Positions 37,559-46,429 of a stretch of 64,000 nt of DNA are shown piece after piece. The DNA lies in contig NZ_LGAK01000003.1 of assembly GCF_001292705.1 (NCBI RefSeq), positions 1-64,000 of the forward strand. The letters run 5' to 3'. The notes beneath the pieces were generated by a model. The model made no database searches. It was not told the DNA's origin and saw only the letters and a program-made list of their open reading frames with translations. Origin of the DNA: Marinagarivorans algicola (GTDB lineage Bacteria > Pseudomonadota > Gammaproteobacteria > Pseudomonadales > Cellvibrionaceae). Each line of letters opens with the position of its first letter. Positions within the stretch are counted from its first letter, which is position 1. The position numbers and the translations under genes are program-made.

Positions 37559-39583
37559 ATGGCCACCAAACTTAACCCCCGCCAAAGTCAGGCCGTGCAT
37601 TATATTGCTGGGCCTTGTTTAGTCCTCGCTGGTGCTGGCTCGGGCAAAACCAGTGTTATCACACGTAAAATTGCTTACCTTATTGAGCAATGTGGTATGA
37701 GTGCGCGCAACATTGCCGCCGTCACCTTTACCAACAAAGCCGCCCGCGAAATGAAAGAGCGTGTTAGCAAGCTCGTTAAAGGCAAAGCGGCGCGCGGCTT
37801 GACCGTGTCGACTTTTCACAACCTTGGCATGAACATTATCCGCAAAGAGCATAAAACATTAGGTTTGAAAAGTGGATTTTCTATTTTTGATGCCGAAGAT
37901 GCCAAAGGCTTACTTAAAGAGATTATGCTCAAACAAAACGAGCTCGATACCGACAATGTTGATATGGTGCAAAGTGAAATATCACACTTTAAAAGCGCCA
38001 TGATCACCCCGCAAGAGGTGATTAGCAAAGCCGATAACCCACTAGAGCTTCATATTGCGCATGTGTTTGAGCGCTACAACCAAGCCTTACAAGCGTATAA
38101 CGCGGTTGATTTTGATGATTTAATTTGCCTGCCGGTTAAACTGTTTAACGAGCACGCCACTATTCTTGAGCGCTGGCAACATAAGCTGCGCTATTTATTG
38201 GTAGATGAATACCAAGACACCAACGAAAGCCAGTATCAGCTCGTCAAATTTTTAGTGGGCGATAGAGGTGGCTTAACCGTGGTGGGCGATGATGACCAAA
38301 GTATTTATGCGTGGCGTGGCGCAAGGCCTGAAAATTTAAGTTTACTCAAGCAAGACTTTCCTACACTAGAGGTGATCAAGCTTGAGCAAAACTACCGCTC
38401 GACAGCGCGTATTTTACGCGTTGCTAACGCCGTCATTAGTCATAACCCGCACGAATTTACCAAAACACTGTGGAGTGACTTTGGCTTGGGCGACCCACTA
38501 CGTTTAATACGCTGCCCCACCGATGATGCCGAAGGCGAGCGTGTTGCGATGGAGATTCTTAATCAAAAAATGCGGCGGGGTTTAAGCTTTAAAGATTTTG
38601 CCATTTTATACCGTGGTAATCACCAAAGTCGTATATTGGAAATTAAACTACAGCAAAATCAAATCCCTTATACCCTTAGTGGCGGCACGAGTTTTTTTTC
38701 GCGTACCGAAATTAAAGATATTATGGCGTATTTGCGCTTATTGGTTAACGCCGATGATGACAATGCCTTTTTACGTGTCATTAATACACCACGCAGGCAA
38801 ATTGGCACATCCACTTTAGAGTCTTTAGGGCGCTATGCGACCGAGCGTGAGATTGGTTTATTAACCGCGTGCGACGAAGTTGGCCTACAAACGCTAGTGC
38901 CAGAAAAGGGTTTAGCGCGCTTGCGTGAGTTTTCGAGCTGGCTAAACCGTGTGCGTAACAATTGCCATAGCAATAACCCCGTTGAGGCAATGCGAGAAAT
39001 GATCGATGATATTGATTATGAAGGCTGGCTTTTCCAAAATGCAAGCAGTGCCAAAGTGGCCGAAAAACGCATGCAGAACGTGCATTATTTGATGGACAAT
39101 ATTGCCAATGCCATAGCCCGCGATGATGATGCACAAGACAACGAACAATATGTTAAAAATGCGATCGCCAAATTACTATTAATGGATTTAATGGAGCGAC
39201 AAGAAGACGAGGACGAAGGCGATAAAGTACAACTAATGACATTGCATGCAAGCAAGGGTTTGGAGTTTCCACATGTATTTTTAGTAGGTATGGAAGAAGA
39301 AATTCTACCCCATCGCAACAGTATTGATGAAGATAATATTGAAGAGGAACGTCGCTTAGCGTACGTAGGTATTACCCGCGCACAAAAAACATTAACAATG
39401 ACGTTAAGTGCTAGCCGTAAACAATTTGGCGAAAAAATAGAAACTTCTCCAAGCCGCTTTATTGAAGAAATTCCTGAAGAAGATTTAGACATGGAAGGCT
39501 TTGGTCAAGCCAGTGCTGCACAAGTGCAACAAAAAGCGAGTGAAACGGTGAGTAATATTTTTAAAATGTTTGATGAGGACTAG
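37559..39583 (+). CDS. rep: ATP-dependent DNA helicase Rep
   Basis: This SF1A 3'-5' helicase helps replication forks past obstacles. The start is set at the ATG at 37559 (MATKLNPRQSQAV), giving 674 residues, one more than E. coli Rep. The longer upstream frame has no Shine-Dalgarno and passes through a tandem repeat. Motifs: Q-motif NPRQ, Walker A LAGAGSGKT, Walker B VDEYQDTN, motif III VGDDDQSIYAWRGA, motif IV QNYRS, motif V TLHASKGLEF and motif VI VGITRA. The gene is monocistronic with a bidirectional-looking terminator after it. Confidence 0.95.
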   Translation: MATKLNPRQSQAVHYIAGPCLVLAGAGSGKTSVITRKIAYLIEQCGMSARNIAAVTFTNKAAREMKERVSKLVKGKAARGLTVSTFHNLGMNIIRKEHKTLGLKSGFSIFDAEDAKGLLKEIMLKQNELDTDNVDMVQSEISHFKSAMITPQEVISKADNPLELHIAHVFERYNQALQAYNAVDFDDLICLPVKLFNEHATILERWQHKLRYLLVDEYQDTNESQYQLVKFLVGDRGGLTVVGDDDQSIYAWRGARPENLSLLKQDFPTLEVIKLEQNYRSTARILRVANAVISHNPHEFTKTLWSDFGLGDPLRLIRCPTDDAEGERVAMEILNQKMRRGLSFKDFAILYRGNHQSRILEIKLQQNQIPYTLSGGTSFFSRTEIKDIMAYLRLLVNADDDNAFLRVINTPRRQIGTSTLESLGRYATEREIGLLTACDEVGLQTLVPEKGLARLREFSSWLNRVRNNCHSNNPVEAMREMIDDIDYEGWLFQNASSAKVAEKRMQNVHYLMDNIANAIARDDDAQDNEQYVKNAIAKLLLMDLMERQEDEDEGDKVQLMTLHASKGLEFPHVFLVGMEEEILPHRNSIDEDNIEEERRLAYVGITRAQKTLTMTLSASRKQFGEKIETSPSRFIEEIPEEDLDMEGFGQASAAQVQQKASETVSNIFKMFDED

Positions 39584-39610
39584 CGCTTGCCTATAAACAA
39601 TATCAAGACA

Positions 39611-39660
39611 AATAATAACTACAGAACATAATAACTACAGAAGATAGTAACTACAGATAA
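39611..39660. repeat. Three-copy 16-17-bp tandem repeat downstream of rep
   Basis: ATAATAACTACAGAAC-like units are repeated three times with small changes (ATAATAACTACAGAAG, ATAGTAACTACAGATA) just after the rep stop codon. It is probably a slippage product; no function is evident. Confidence 0.7.
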
Positions 39661-39683
39661 CAATTGCCTTCATAAAAGGCACA

Positions 39684-39713
39684 AAAAAAGCCCCGCACAT
39701 GCTGGGCTTTTTA
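39684..39713. terminator. Bidirectional terminator between rep and the rhodanese gene
   Basis: The stem AAAAGCCC/GGGCTTTT has A and T runs on its two sides, so it can end transcription from both convergent genes. Confidence 0.8.
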
Positions 39714-39732
39714 ATAGCGGCGTTATTTTCTA

Positions 39733-40098
39733 TTAACGCGATATAATTTCTTCATAACCGCCTTCGTTAGTCACATTCGTGTAGCCCATTGCAGTTAATG
39801 CCTCTTTGGCCACTTCTGAACGGCGACCTGAACGACAATAAACGCGAATATCAGCTGTTTTGTCTGAGGTAACCGAGGCAATATGATCGGTGATGACTTC
39901 ATAGGGAATTAATACCGAACCCTTTACATTACCGCCGGCAAATTCTTCTTGCGTGCGTACATCAATCCAGTAAGTCATTTTTTCTCCTGCATAGGCATTA
40001 TATTGTGATACAAACAGCGCGCTTAACATAAAAGCAAGTAGCGCTATATATTGGGTGGAACGCAACATGATCGGTTGCACATTAATGATACGGGTCAT
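39733..40098 (-). CDS. Secreted single-domain rhodanese
   Basis: The 121-residue protein has a signal peptide (LAFMLSALFVSQYNAYAG) and one rhodanese domain with WIDVRTQEEFAGGNVKGS and the active-site loop VYCRSGRRSEVA, whose Cys carries persulfide sulfur. It is PspE-like and periplasmic. The start at 40098 has GAGG upstream; Met11 would still leave a signal peptide. It follows the hydrolase gene by 27 bases and may be co-transcribed. The physiological sulfur acceptor is unknown. Confidence 0.85.
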   Translation of the reverse strand: MTRIINVQPIMLRSTQYIALLAFMLSALFVSQYNAYAGEKMTYWIDVRTQEEFAGGNVKGSVLIPYEVITDHIASVTSDKTADIRVYCRSGRRSEVAKEALTAMGYTNVTNEGGYEEIISR

Positions 40099-40125
40099 AA
40101 TAACCTCTTCTGTATGTTTTGACGA

Positions 40126-41823
40126 TTAACCTTTCGCCTGCGCTGGCTCGCCAGGCAACTCAAATACCTCAACACGACATGGCCCTATCACAGCTTGAGT
40201 CAATGTGCTGTATGGCAAAGCAGAAAGTCTAACAGCTTCTGCTGTGGCTGTGTTGCTGGTATTACCTGTATCAATATTGCCAATACCAGTATGGATACGG
40301 CTGTTAGTATCACTCGGTTGAAGCCAGAGCGCAAAGGCTGCTTTGGGTGATTGCCAGTAGTCACCTAACCACGTGTTGTCACATGCCTCAGTTAAAAGCA
40401 CACCATGCCCCGCTTTAGGTGCCTGTATGAATACCCCGCCGTATTTTTGCGCCAGCGTCTGTGCACTGAGCGTGGGTGTTACGGGATCTAGTGCGCCACT
40501 CATCACAACAACCGGCAGCCACGGGATGCTTGGCGGGGGCCGCCATTGTGGTTGCGCACCGGTTAACTCGCATACCTTCTGCTGTGCACCAGGGGTTAGA
40601 AAGCGCCGCCATTTAACCGGTGGTATTACGCTGCGCGCCGCGACTTTTGAGGCGTTATCGTTACATTGCGTTAACCAATATAGCCAAGGGTTTGCCTTGG
40701 GACCGTAACTGAATTCTAAAATGTGCGCCAGTATCTCGTAGGGTGCAGCGCTGGGCCATGGTTGTGAATGAGATGGCGACGGTACCGGCAGCACTGACGG
40801 CGCAGCGGCCAATGTCACTAACAAATGCGCCACCTGCTGATATGCCGCAGGGTCGTAAAGTAACGCAAACAACAGGTGTGCAAAGGCTTCGGCACCTATT
40901 ACAGCGGTATATTGGTAATTTTCTAGCTTAAATTTTATCTTGAGAGGGTGTTTATCTAACCGCGCTATAACCGCATCAAACACCACAGCCATTGGCCTGT
41001 CACCGGCACAGCTAGCTTGCTCGTCACATAGTGTAAAAAAACGCTCAAGCCCCTGCCACCAATAACGCTGGTGATGGGCCAAGCTTTTTGTTTGCCAACT
41101 ATAGGGGGAGTCGAGTAATAAACTCTGCGTTTGCTTCGGCGCCAAGGCCGCCAACCACTGTGCTACACGGCTCCCGTAAGATACGCTCATAACATGCCAC
41201 ACCGAGTATTCTAAAGCCTCCAGCGCACCTAGAATATCGCGCGCATTTTGCTCGCTGTTAAATAACTGAAAACTTTGGCCGGCGAGTTTTTGACGCCAAC
41301 GGTCAACACATAGCTGCAATTGACGGCGCTCATCATCGAGACTTGCCGGCGCGGTAACTTGTATTAATTGATTGAGCGACCACAACCGATAAGCCTCGCA
41401 TTCAAAATACCCCCAAGCACCTTCGTTGCCTCGGCTATCCCACACAATGAGAGGCCGCTGTATGGAGTTATCTAATAACCAATAGCGCCAGCGCTCTAGT
41501 TTTATGCCTTGGGTATTGCCCCCCTCACCTGGGCCGCCCGCCATAAACACCACTGGCGCGGCATTAGCCGGGGCACTGTGCGGGGTTAAAATAGCAAAAG
41601 TAATGTACACACCCGCTGCGCCCGCACCCCCTACCCCATGACTATTAGGGTAATAACGACCACAACGGCTGCTGACTAACGCATGATCGGCGCCATCACA
41701 AGCGCGCCATACAATAGGTGCCAAAGGCACCAACGTTGCACGTGGATGCACCTGCTGGCCATCACAACCGACCAGCCAAGTCGTGAGTACAAGAATAAGT
41801 CCCTTGATGAGCGCAACCGGCAT
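40126..41823 (-). CDS. Alpha/beta-hydrolase lipoprotein (TAP/prolyl-aminopeptidase-like)
   Basis: From the ATG at 41823 (AGG nine bases upstream) the protein has 565 residues and a signal peptide ending in lipobox WLVGC. Features of the prolyl-aminopeptidase/TAP family are the oxyanion segment FMAGGPGEGG, WDSRG and the nucleophile elbow SVSYGSR. A helical cap follows, then SGALDPVTP (Asp) and KAGHGVLL (His) in the C-terminal TAP-like segment. It is probably a periplasmic or outer-membrane peptidase releasing N-terminal residues from short peptides. An upstream ATG at 41922 would overlap the neighbouring gene and lacks a signal peptide at the right place. Confidence 0.8.
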   Translation of the reverse strand: MPVALIKGLILVLTTWLVGCDGQQVHPRATLVPLAPIVWRACDGADHALVSSRCGRYYPNSHGVGGAGAAGVYITFAILTPHSAPANAAPVVFMAGGPGEGGNTQGIKLERWRYWLLDNSIQRPLIVWDSRGNEGAWGYFECEAYRLWSLNQLIQVTAPASLDDERRQLQLCVDRWRQKLAGQSFQLFNSEQNARDILGALEALEYSVWHVMSVSYGSRVAQWLAALAPKQTQSLLLDSPYSWQTKSLAHHQRYWWQGLERFFTLCDEQASCAGDRPMAVVFDAVIARLDKHPLKIKFKLENYQYTAVIGAEAFAHLLFALLYDPAAYQQVAHLLVTLAAAPSVLPVPSPSHSQPWPSAAPYEILAHILEFSYGPKANPWLYWLTQCNDNASKVAARSVIPPVKWRRFLTPGAQQKVCELTGAQPQWRPPPSIPWLPVVVMSGALDPVTPTLSAQTLAQKYGGVFIQAPKAGHGVLLTEACDNTWLGDYWQSPKAAFALWLQPSDTNSRIHTGIGNIDTGNTSNTATAEAVRLSALPYSTLTQAVIGPCRVEVFELPGEPAQAKG

Positions 41824-41891
41824 TAAACTTAACCTGCAAGGCCGTAACCTACTGGTGTGCGCGCCTATTAAATCAACAACAACGGTTAAGC

Positions 41892-42605
41892 TCACAATCC
41901 CTTCGGCCATGCTTGCGCCCATACATTACCCAGCGCCGCCAAACGCTGCTGTGCCTGCACGCCTATAAACTGTGCGCCACACACAGGCTTCACCTCAAAG
42001 GCGTAATCGGCTCCGCCTAGGGTAAATTTTATCGCTAAGGCATGTAAATACAAACGATCTGCCAGCGCGCCACCATAACGTTTGTCACCCAAAATAGGTG
42101 CACCCCAACTTTTTAAGGCCACCCGCAACTGGTGCGTTTTACCACTTTTAGGGCGTAACAGCCACAGCCTAGGCTCACTCTCACTGCCAAAGCTCAAGGC
42201 ATAAGTGATAGCAGGACTATGGTGGCTATGTAATAATTTATAGCTCCCCCCGCGCGCTTTTTGCATATCACCTTTGATCCAGCCTTGCTTCTTTTTGGCC
42301 TTTGCCGTGGTTAGAGCCAAGTACACTTTTTGTACCCGCTGCTCGGCAAAGGCTTGACATAGCGCGCGGTTAGCATCGCTTGTTTTGGCAAAAACAACTA
42401 AACCCGACGTAGCGAGATCTAAGCGATGCACAGGATGAATCGTCTCGCTGCCAAAATGCGCACGCACAGCATCGAGTAGCGTAGGCTCATCATGTGCATG
42501 AACCGCTATATTGACCGGCTTATTTATCACCACAAAATCACTATGATCAAAAACAATATCAATGGATTCACCTTGCAATGCGGTTTTGGGTATGTTTTCA
42601 GGCAT
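41892..42605 (-). CDS. RluA-family pseudouridine synthase
   Basis: The 237-residue enzyme has the RluA-type catalytic core (PVHRLDLATSGLVVFA with catalytic Asp) and the closing motif KSGKTHQLRVAL. It has no S4 domain, as in RluA and TruC and in the small TIGR01621 group, which it resembles. The RNA target (tRNA or rRNA) is not certain. It overlaps the end of trmH by eight bases, forming a small RNA-modification operon. Confidence 0.82.
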   Translation of the reverse strand: MPENIPKTALQGESIDIVFDHSDFVVINKPVNIAVHAHDEPTLLDAVRAHFGSETIHPVHRLDLATSGLVVFAKTSDANRALCQAFAEQRVQKVYLALTTAKAKKKQGWIKGDMQKARGGSYKLLHSHHSPAITYALSFGSESEPRLWLLRPKSGKTHQLRVALKSWGAPILGDKRYGGALADRLYLHALAIKFTLGGADYAFEVKPVCGAQFIGVQAQQRLAALGNVWAQAWPKGL

Positions 42606-43326
42606 TATCCGTGGTCACTTTTGTATTCATCGCGTTATGCTTAATCGCCTTGTCCTTAATCATGCTGTGCCAACCCACAGGATCAGCAATTTCACCATCT
42701 GCGGCTATGGGCGGATAAGGCAAGTCACGCTCATCACAAAATGCCGCAACCTGCGGATGCGCCCAGCGAAAAAACAACCTCTCATAGGTGGCCTTAGGTA
42801 AGCGGGGCTGATCTAACATGCCGACCCTGCGGCGCTGATGCAGTGCCTCGTTTAAAATAATGGCTGCTGCCACCGATACGTTCAATGACTCAACCATCCC
42901 CACCATCGGAATGGTGACAAAAACATCCGTCATGGCACGAGCGGTATCACTAATACCACGTTTTTCATTGCCCATTACCAGTGCTGTAGGCTGAGTAAAA
43001 TCAACCTCTCGGTAATCGCGTGCCGAGGGCTCTAGCGCGGTACTCACAATTTGAAAACCTTGGTTTTTGAGTGCATCTAAGGGCGTCACCAGCGCTTGGC
43101 ACAAAGCGACCTCTACCCACTTGGTTGTCCCCAAGGCGGTACCGCGATAGGGGTTATAACCGGCCTCAGGCACGACCGAATAAATTTTGGGGATCCCCAC
43201 GGCATCGCATGTCCTCACGATGGCCGCCATGTTACGCCCTTTATGTACCTCATCAGCGACCACAGTTAAATCGGGCTGCCGCTTATCAAGTACAGCGCAA
43301 ATTTTTGCATAGCGTTCGGGTGTCAT
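42598..43326 (-). CDS. trmH: tRNA (guanosine-18-2'-O)-methyltransferase TrmH
   Basis: This SPOUT-class methyltransferase makes Gm18 in the D-loop of tRNAs. From the ATG at 43326 (AGGAG just upstream; ATGs further upstream lack this) it has 242 residues. TrmH motif 1 is HKGRNMAAIVRTCDAVGI with the catalytic Arg. Motif 2 is LVMGNEKRGIS and motif 3 is PMVGMVESLNVSVAAAI, which form the knot binding S-adenosylmethionine. It also has a C-terminal TrmH extension. It is first of a two-gene unit with the pseudouridine synthase. Confidence 0.92.
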   Translation of the reverse strand: MTPERYAKICAVLDKRQPDLTVVADEVHKGRNMAAIVRTCDAVGIPKIYSVVPEAGYNPYRGTALGTTKWVEVALCQALVTPLDALKNQGFQIVSTALEPSARDYREVDFTQPTALVMGNEKRGISDTARAMTDVFVTIPMVGMVESLNVSVAAAIILNEALHQRRRVGMLDQPRLPKATYERLFFRWAHPQVAAFCDERDLPYPPIAADGEIADPVGWHSMIKDKAIKHNAMNTKVTTDNA

Positions 43327-43368
43327 GGTGACTCCTACAAGTTTCATCATTAAAAAAATACTTGCCAA

Positions 43369-43683
43369 GCACCAAAAACTAACGGTCGATTCGCCTTACT
43401 TTTGAGCCAAAAGTTACCCACAGATTCTGTTGATAACTGTGTGCAAAGCCTCACTTGAATGTCATGCAACACCGGTTTAGCAGGGCTAGCACGCACCTGT
43501 GTATTTTTTGATCAGCAATATTTATTGTACTGTGCATTCTACGCAAAAGAGGCCTAGGCCGCTAACTTTTGATCTTTTTTAGCTCGGAGGGTTTGGTGAT
43601 TATCGATTAGGCCAGCTTTTCACGCATGACGAAAAAGCGTTTTTCAGGCACTTGAAAATGAGTTAATCTACACCTTCACTTTT
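43369..43683. promoter_or_regulatory. trmH-ybeZ divergent region with DnaA-box-like motifs
   Basis: TTACCCACA (43414-43422) and, on the other strand, TTATCAACA (43428-43436) each differ by one base from the DnaA box TTATCCACA or its variants and lie six bases apart. No gene is seen. The region must contain the ybeZ operon promoter. Confidence 0.45.
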
Positions 43684-44802
43684 TTGTTGGACGCTAACCC
43701 TTTGGCTATTGAATCGACTGCATCTCAATCTGCAAACACCTCCCCTGAACCCACCCCGGCTAAGAGCCTGACACTGGCTATTACGCTAGAGCCCGCCGAC
43801 TCCTACCGCTTCAATAATCTTAGCGGCAACCTCGATGGCAACCTAAAACAAATTGAAGCGCGTCTAGGCGTGCAAATCCATCAGCGCGGCGGCGACATTA
43901 GCGTTCACGGTAGCCAAGAAGGCACTCAGATAGCACAAAAAGTATTGATCGATCTGTATGCCTTAACCGAACATGATGGTGAAATCAGCCCAGAAGAAGT
44001 GCATCTAGCGCTGCAAGAAGCCGGAGCTGATGCCTTTATTCCGATCACATCGACCAAAGAGCCCTCCTTAGCGCCTGTAATTCGCACTAAAAAATGCTCC
44101 ATTAAGCCGCGCGGTATTAATCAACAAGGTTATGTCATGGCTGTGCGCCGCAACGATATTAACTTTGGTATAGGGCCTGCTGGTACAGGCAAAACCTACT
44201 TAGCCGTTGCTTGCGCGGTTGAAGCGTTATTGCGCGATGAGTGCGAGCGCATTCTACTCGTGCGCCCTGCGGTGGAAGCCGGCGAAAAACTGGGCTTTTT
44301 ACCCGGTGACCTGAGCCAGAAAGTCGACCCTTACTTACGCCCATTGTACGATGCACTGTACGAGATGCTCGGCTTTGAAACCGTAGGCAAAATGATCGAA
44401 AAACAAGTAATTGAGATTGCGCCTTTAGCCTATATGCGCGGCCGCACGCTCAATAATTCATTTGTTATTTTAGATGAAAGCCAAAATACAACGCGCGAGC
44501 AAATGAAAATGTTCTTAACCCGTATTGGCTTTGGAACGACCGCGGTGATTACCGGTGACCCCAGCCAAATTGATTTACCCCGCGGCAGTCAGTCCGGCTT
44601 ACAGCATTCAATGAGTGTATTAAAAGATGTTGAAGGCATTAGCTTTACTTACTTTACCTCCAAAGATGTTGTCCGCCATCCTATCGTGCAGCGCATTGTA
44701 GAAGCCTATGAGGCTAGCGAGGCCGAGCTACAAGCCATTGAGAAGCGACGCCGCGAAAAAGCCGAGCGTGCACTGACAGTAGGCGACACCTCTGATGAGT
44801 AA
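43684..44802 (+). CDS. ybeZ: PhoH-like ATPase YbeZ
   Basis: The 372-residue protein has an N-terminal KH-like RNA-binding region (about 30-100) and a PhoH P-loop ATPase domain. Walker A is GPAGTGKT, Walker B is [10 protein letters not shown], followed by [10 protein letters not shown]. YbeZ works with the endonuclease YbeY in ribosome quality control and rRNA processing. The start codon is uncertain; the TTG at 43684 is the first in the frame, and a later start is possible. The gene overlaps ybeY by eight bases, and the two proteins are probably translated in fixed ratio. Confidence 0.92.
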   Translation: MLDANPLAIESTASQSANTSPEPTPAKSLTLAITLEPADSYRFNNLSGNLDGNLKQIEARLGVQIHQRGGDISVHGSQEGTQIAQKVLIDLYALTEHDGEISPEEVHLALQEAGADAFIPITSTKEPSLAPVIRTKKCSIKPRGINQQGYVMAVRRNDINFGIGPAGTGKTYLAVACAVEALLRDECERILLVRPAVEAGEKLGFLPGDLSQKVDPYLRPLYDALYEMLGFETVGKMIEKQVIEIAPLAYMRGRTLNNSFVILDESQNTTREQMKMFLTRIGFGTTAVITGDPSQIDLPRGSQSGLQHSMSVLKDVEGISFTYFTSKDVVRHPIVQRIVEAYEASEAELQAIEKRRREKAERALTVGDTSDE

Positions 44803-45343
44803 TATTGATCATAACGCTAGCGGCGACGATACCCACACAACGGCTGACGCCAGTGTCGATGTGCAGCACGCTAGCGAGAGTCAACTGTTTAGCCCCACTC
44901 ACACTCAGTTAGCGCTATGGGTTAACCAAGCACTTAATTTTGCGCATCACACAGGGCCAGACAGTATTCAGGCACATCGGCATTTCCGTAGTGATATCAC
45001 CGTACGCATTGTAGACGAGGCCGAGAGCCAAATACTCAACCGCGATTACCGCGGCAAAGATGCTCCCACTAATGTGCTGTCGTTTCCCAGCGATCTACCC
45101 GATTTTATCGAAGAGCCGCTCTTAGGCGATTTGATTATTTGCACACAAGTGGTTAATCGTGAAGCTTGCGCGCAACAAAAAACCCTCGAGGCTCACTGGG
45201 CGCATATGGTCGTACACGGCACCTTGCATTTATTGGGGTATGACCATATTGAAAACGACGAAGCGCAAATAATGGAGGCACTAGAAACACGTATTTTAGT
45301 CGCACTTCATTACCCAGCGCCTTATACTGATCAATCATATTAA
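44795..45343 (+). CDS. ybeY: Endoribonuclease YbeY
   Basis: This zinc metalloendonuclease is needed for 16S rRNA 3' maturation. It has 182 residues. The metal site is [13 protein letters not shown] (three His), preceded by the conserved [13 protein letters not shown] and LLGDLIIC. About 30 extra hydrophilic residues at the N-terminus are not typical of the family, so the true start may be downstream. It is followed by corC and lnt. Confidence 0.93.
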   Translation: MSNIDHNASGDDTHTTADASVDVQHASESQLFSPTHTQLALWVNQALNFAHHTGPDSIQAHRHFRSDITVRIVDEAESQILNRDYRGKDAPTNVLSFPSDLPDFIEEPLLGDLIICTQVVNREACAQQKTLEAHWAHMVVHGTLHLLGYDHIENDEAQIMEALETRILVALHYPAPYTDQSY

Positions 45344-45497
45344 AGGTAACAGTCACCACATTAAAAGTAACCGTCACCATTCACAAAAGCCGCCAAAGAG
45401 CTTGAGCCTGCCCACCAATCACAACAAAGTGAGCAGGCACTACCAATTGCTTTAATACTCTACGCCTTGCCGGCACTAGCGACCCAAAGAGATCATC

Positions 45498-46358
45498 ATG
45501 TCAGAAGACCCCCCGAGTAGTCAGTCAAATACGAAAGACAAACCCCAAGAGCGCTCTTGGATTGACAAATTACTCAACAGCTTTACCAATAATGAACCGC
45601 AATCACGCGAAGAACTCCTCGATATTATCAAAGAGGCGGCCAGCAACAAATTGCTCGATGATGAAGCCTTAGAGATTATTGAAGGCGCACTGAGTGTGAG
45701 CCACTTACAAGTGCGTGAGATTATGATTCCGCGCTCGCAGATGGTGGTCATTAAACAAGATGAGACCCCTGAAGAGTTTTTACCCAAAATCATCGAGTCC
45801 TGTCATTCGCGCTTTCCCGTGATTGGCGATAGTATTGATGATGTCAGAGGGATCTTACTGGCCAAAGATTTGCTCCCCTTACTTCTCAATCGCGAACAAG
45901 CCTTCACCCTAGAAAGCATTTTGCGCCCTGCCAATATTATCCCTGAAAGCAAACGCCTCAATGTTTTACTGAAAGAGTTCCGCGAAAAGCGCTACCATAT
46001 GGCTATTGTGATTGATGAATACGGCGGTATCTCAGGCTTAGTGACCATCGAAGATATTCTTGAAGAGATTGTGGGCGAAATAGAAGACGAAACCGATGAC
46101 GACGATGACGACTTCATTCGCCGCGTATCTGACGATGATTTCATTGTGAAAGCGCTCACGCCGATTGACGACTTTAACGCGTTCTTTGATGGGGATATTG
46201 ATGACAGCGATTTCGATACCATTGGCGGTATTGTGATGCAGGCTTTTGGCCACATGCCCTCACGCAACGAAGTGGTAGAACTCAAAGACTTCCGCTTCCG
46301 CATTTTGTACGCCGATAGCCGTCAAATACATCTTATCCGCGTTACTAAACTGGGCTAA
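45498..46358 (+). CDS. corC: CorC/YbeX-family CBS-domain protein
   Basis: The 286-residue cytoplasmic protein has an N-terminal acidic segment (SREELLDIIKEA), then two CBS domains (VREIMIPRSQM, and the second with VIDEYGGISGLVTIEDILEEIVGEI). A C-terminal transporter-associated (CorC_HlyC) domain ends FRFRILYADSRQIHLIRV. Known relatives bind adenine nucleotides and link Mg/Co handling with ribosome maturation. It lies in the usual place between ybeY and lnt. GAGAT precedes the ATG. Confidence 0.92.
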   Translation: MSEDPPSSQSNTKDKPQERSWIDKLLNSFTNNEPQSREELLDIIKEAASNKLLDDEALEIIEGALSVSHLQVREIMIPRSQMVVIKQDETPEEFLPKIIESCHSRFPVIGDSIDDVRGILLAKDLLPLLLNREQAFTLESILRPANIIPESKRLNVLLKEFREKRYHMAIVIDEYGGISGLVTIEDILEEIVGEIEDETDDDDDDFIRRVSDDDFIVKALTPIDDFNAFFDGDIDDSDFDTIGGIVMQAFGHMPSRNEVVELKDFRFRILYADSRQIHLIRVTKLG

Positions 46359-46429
46359 CTCCCCTAAAAAGCTAAGGTAACGGGCATAGGCCCGACCTTG
46401 GCCCTACGATTTTTAAGGTCTGACTCTTC

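Noticed and set aside
45344-45390. Imperfect 20-bp direct repeat after ybeY
   Set aside because: Two copies of a TAACMGTCACCA-like stretch are short and inexact; there is no evidence of function.
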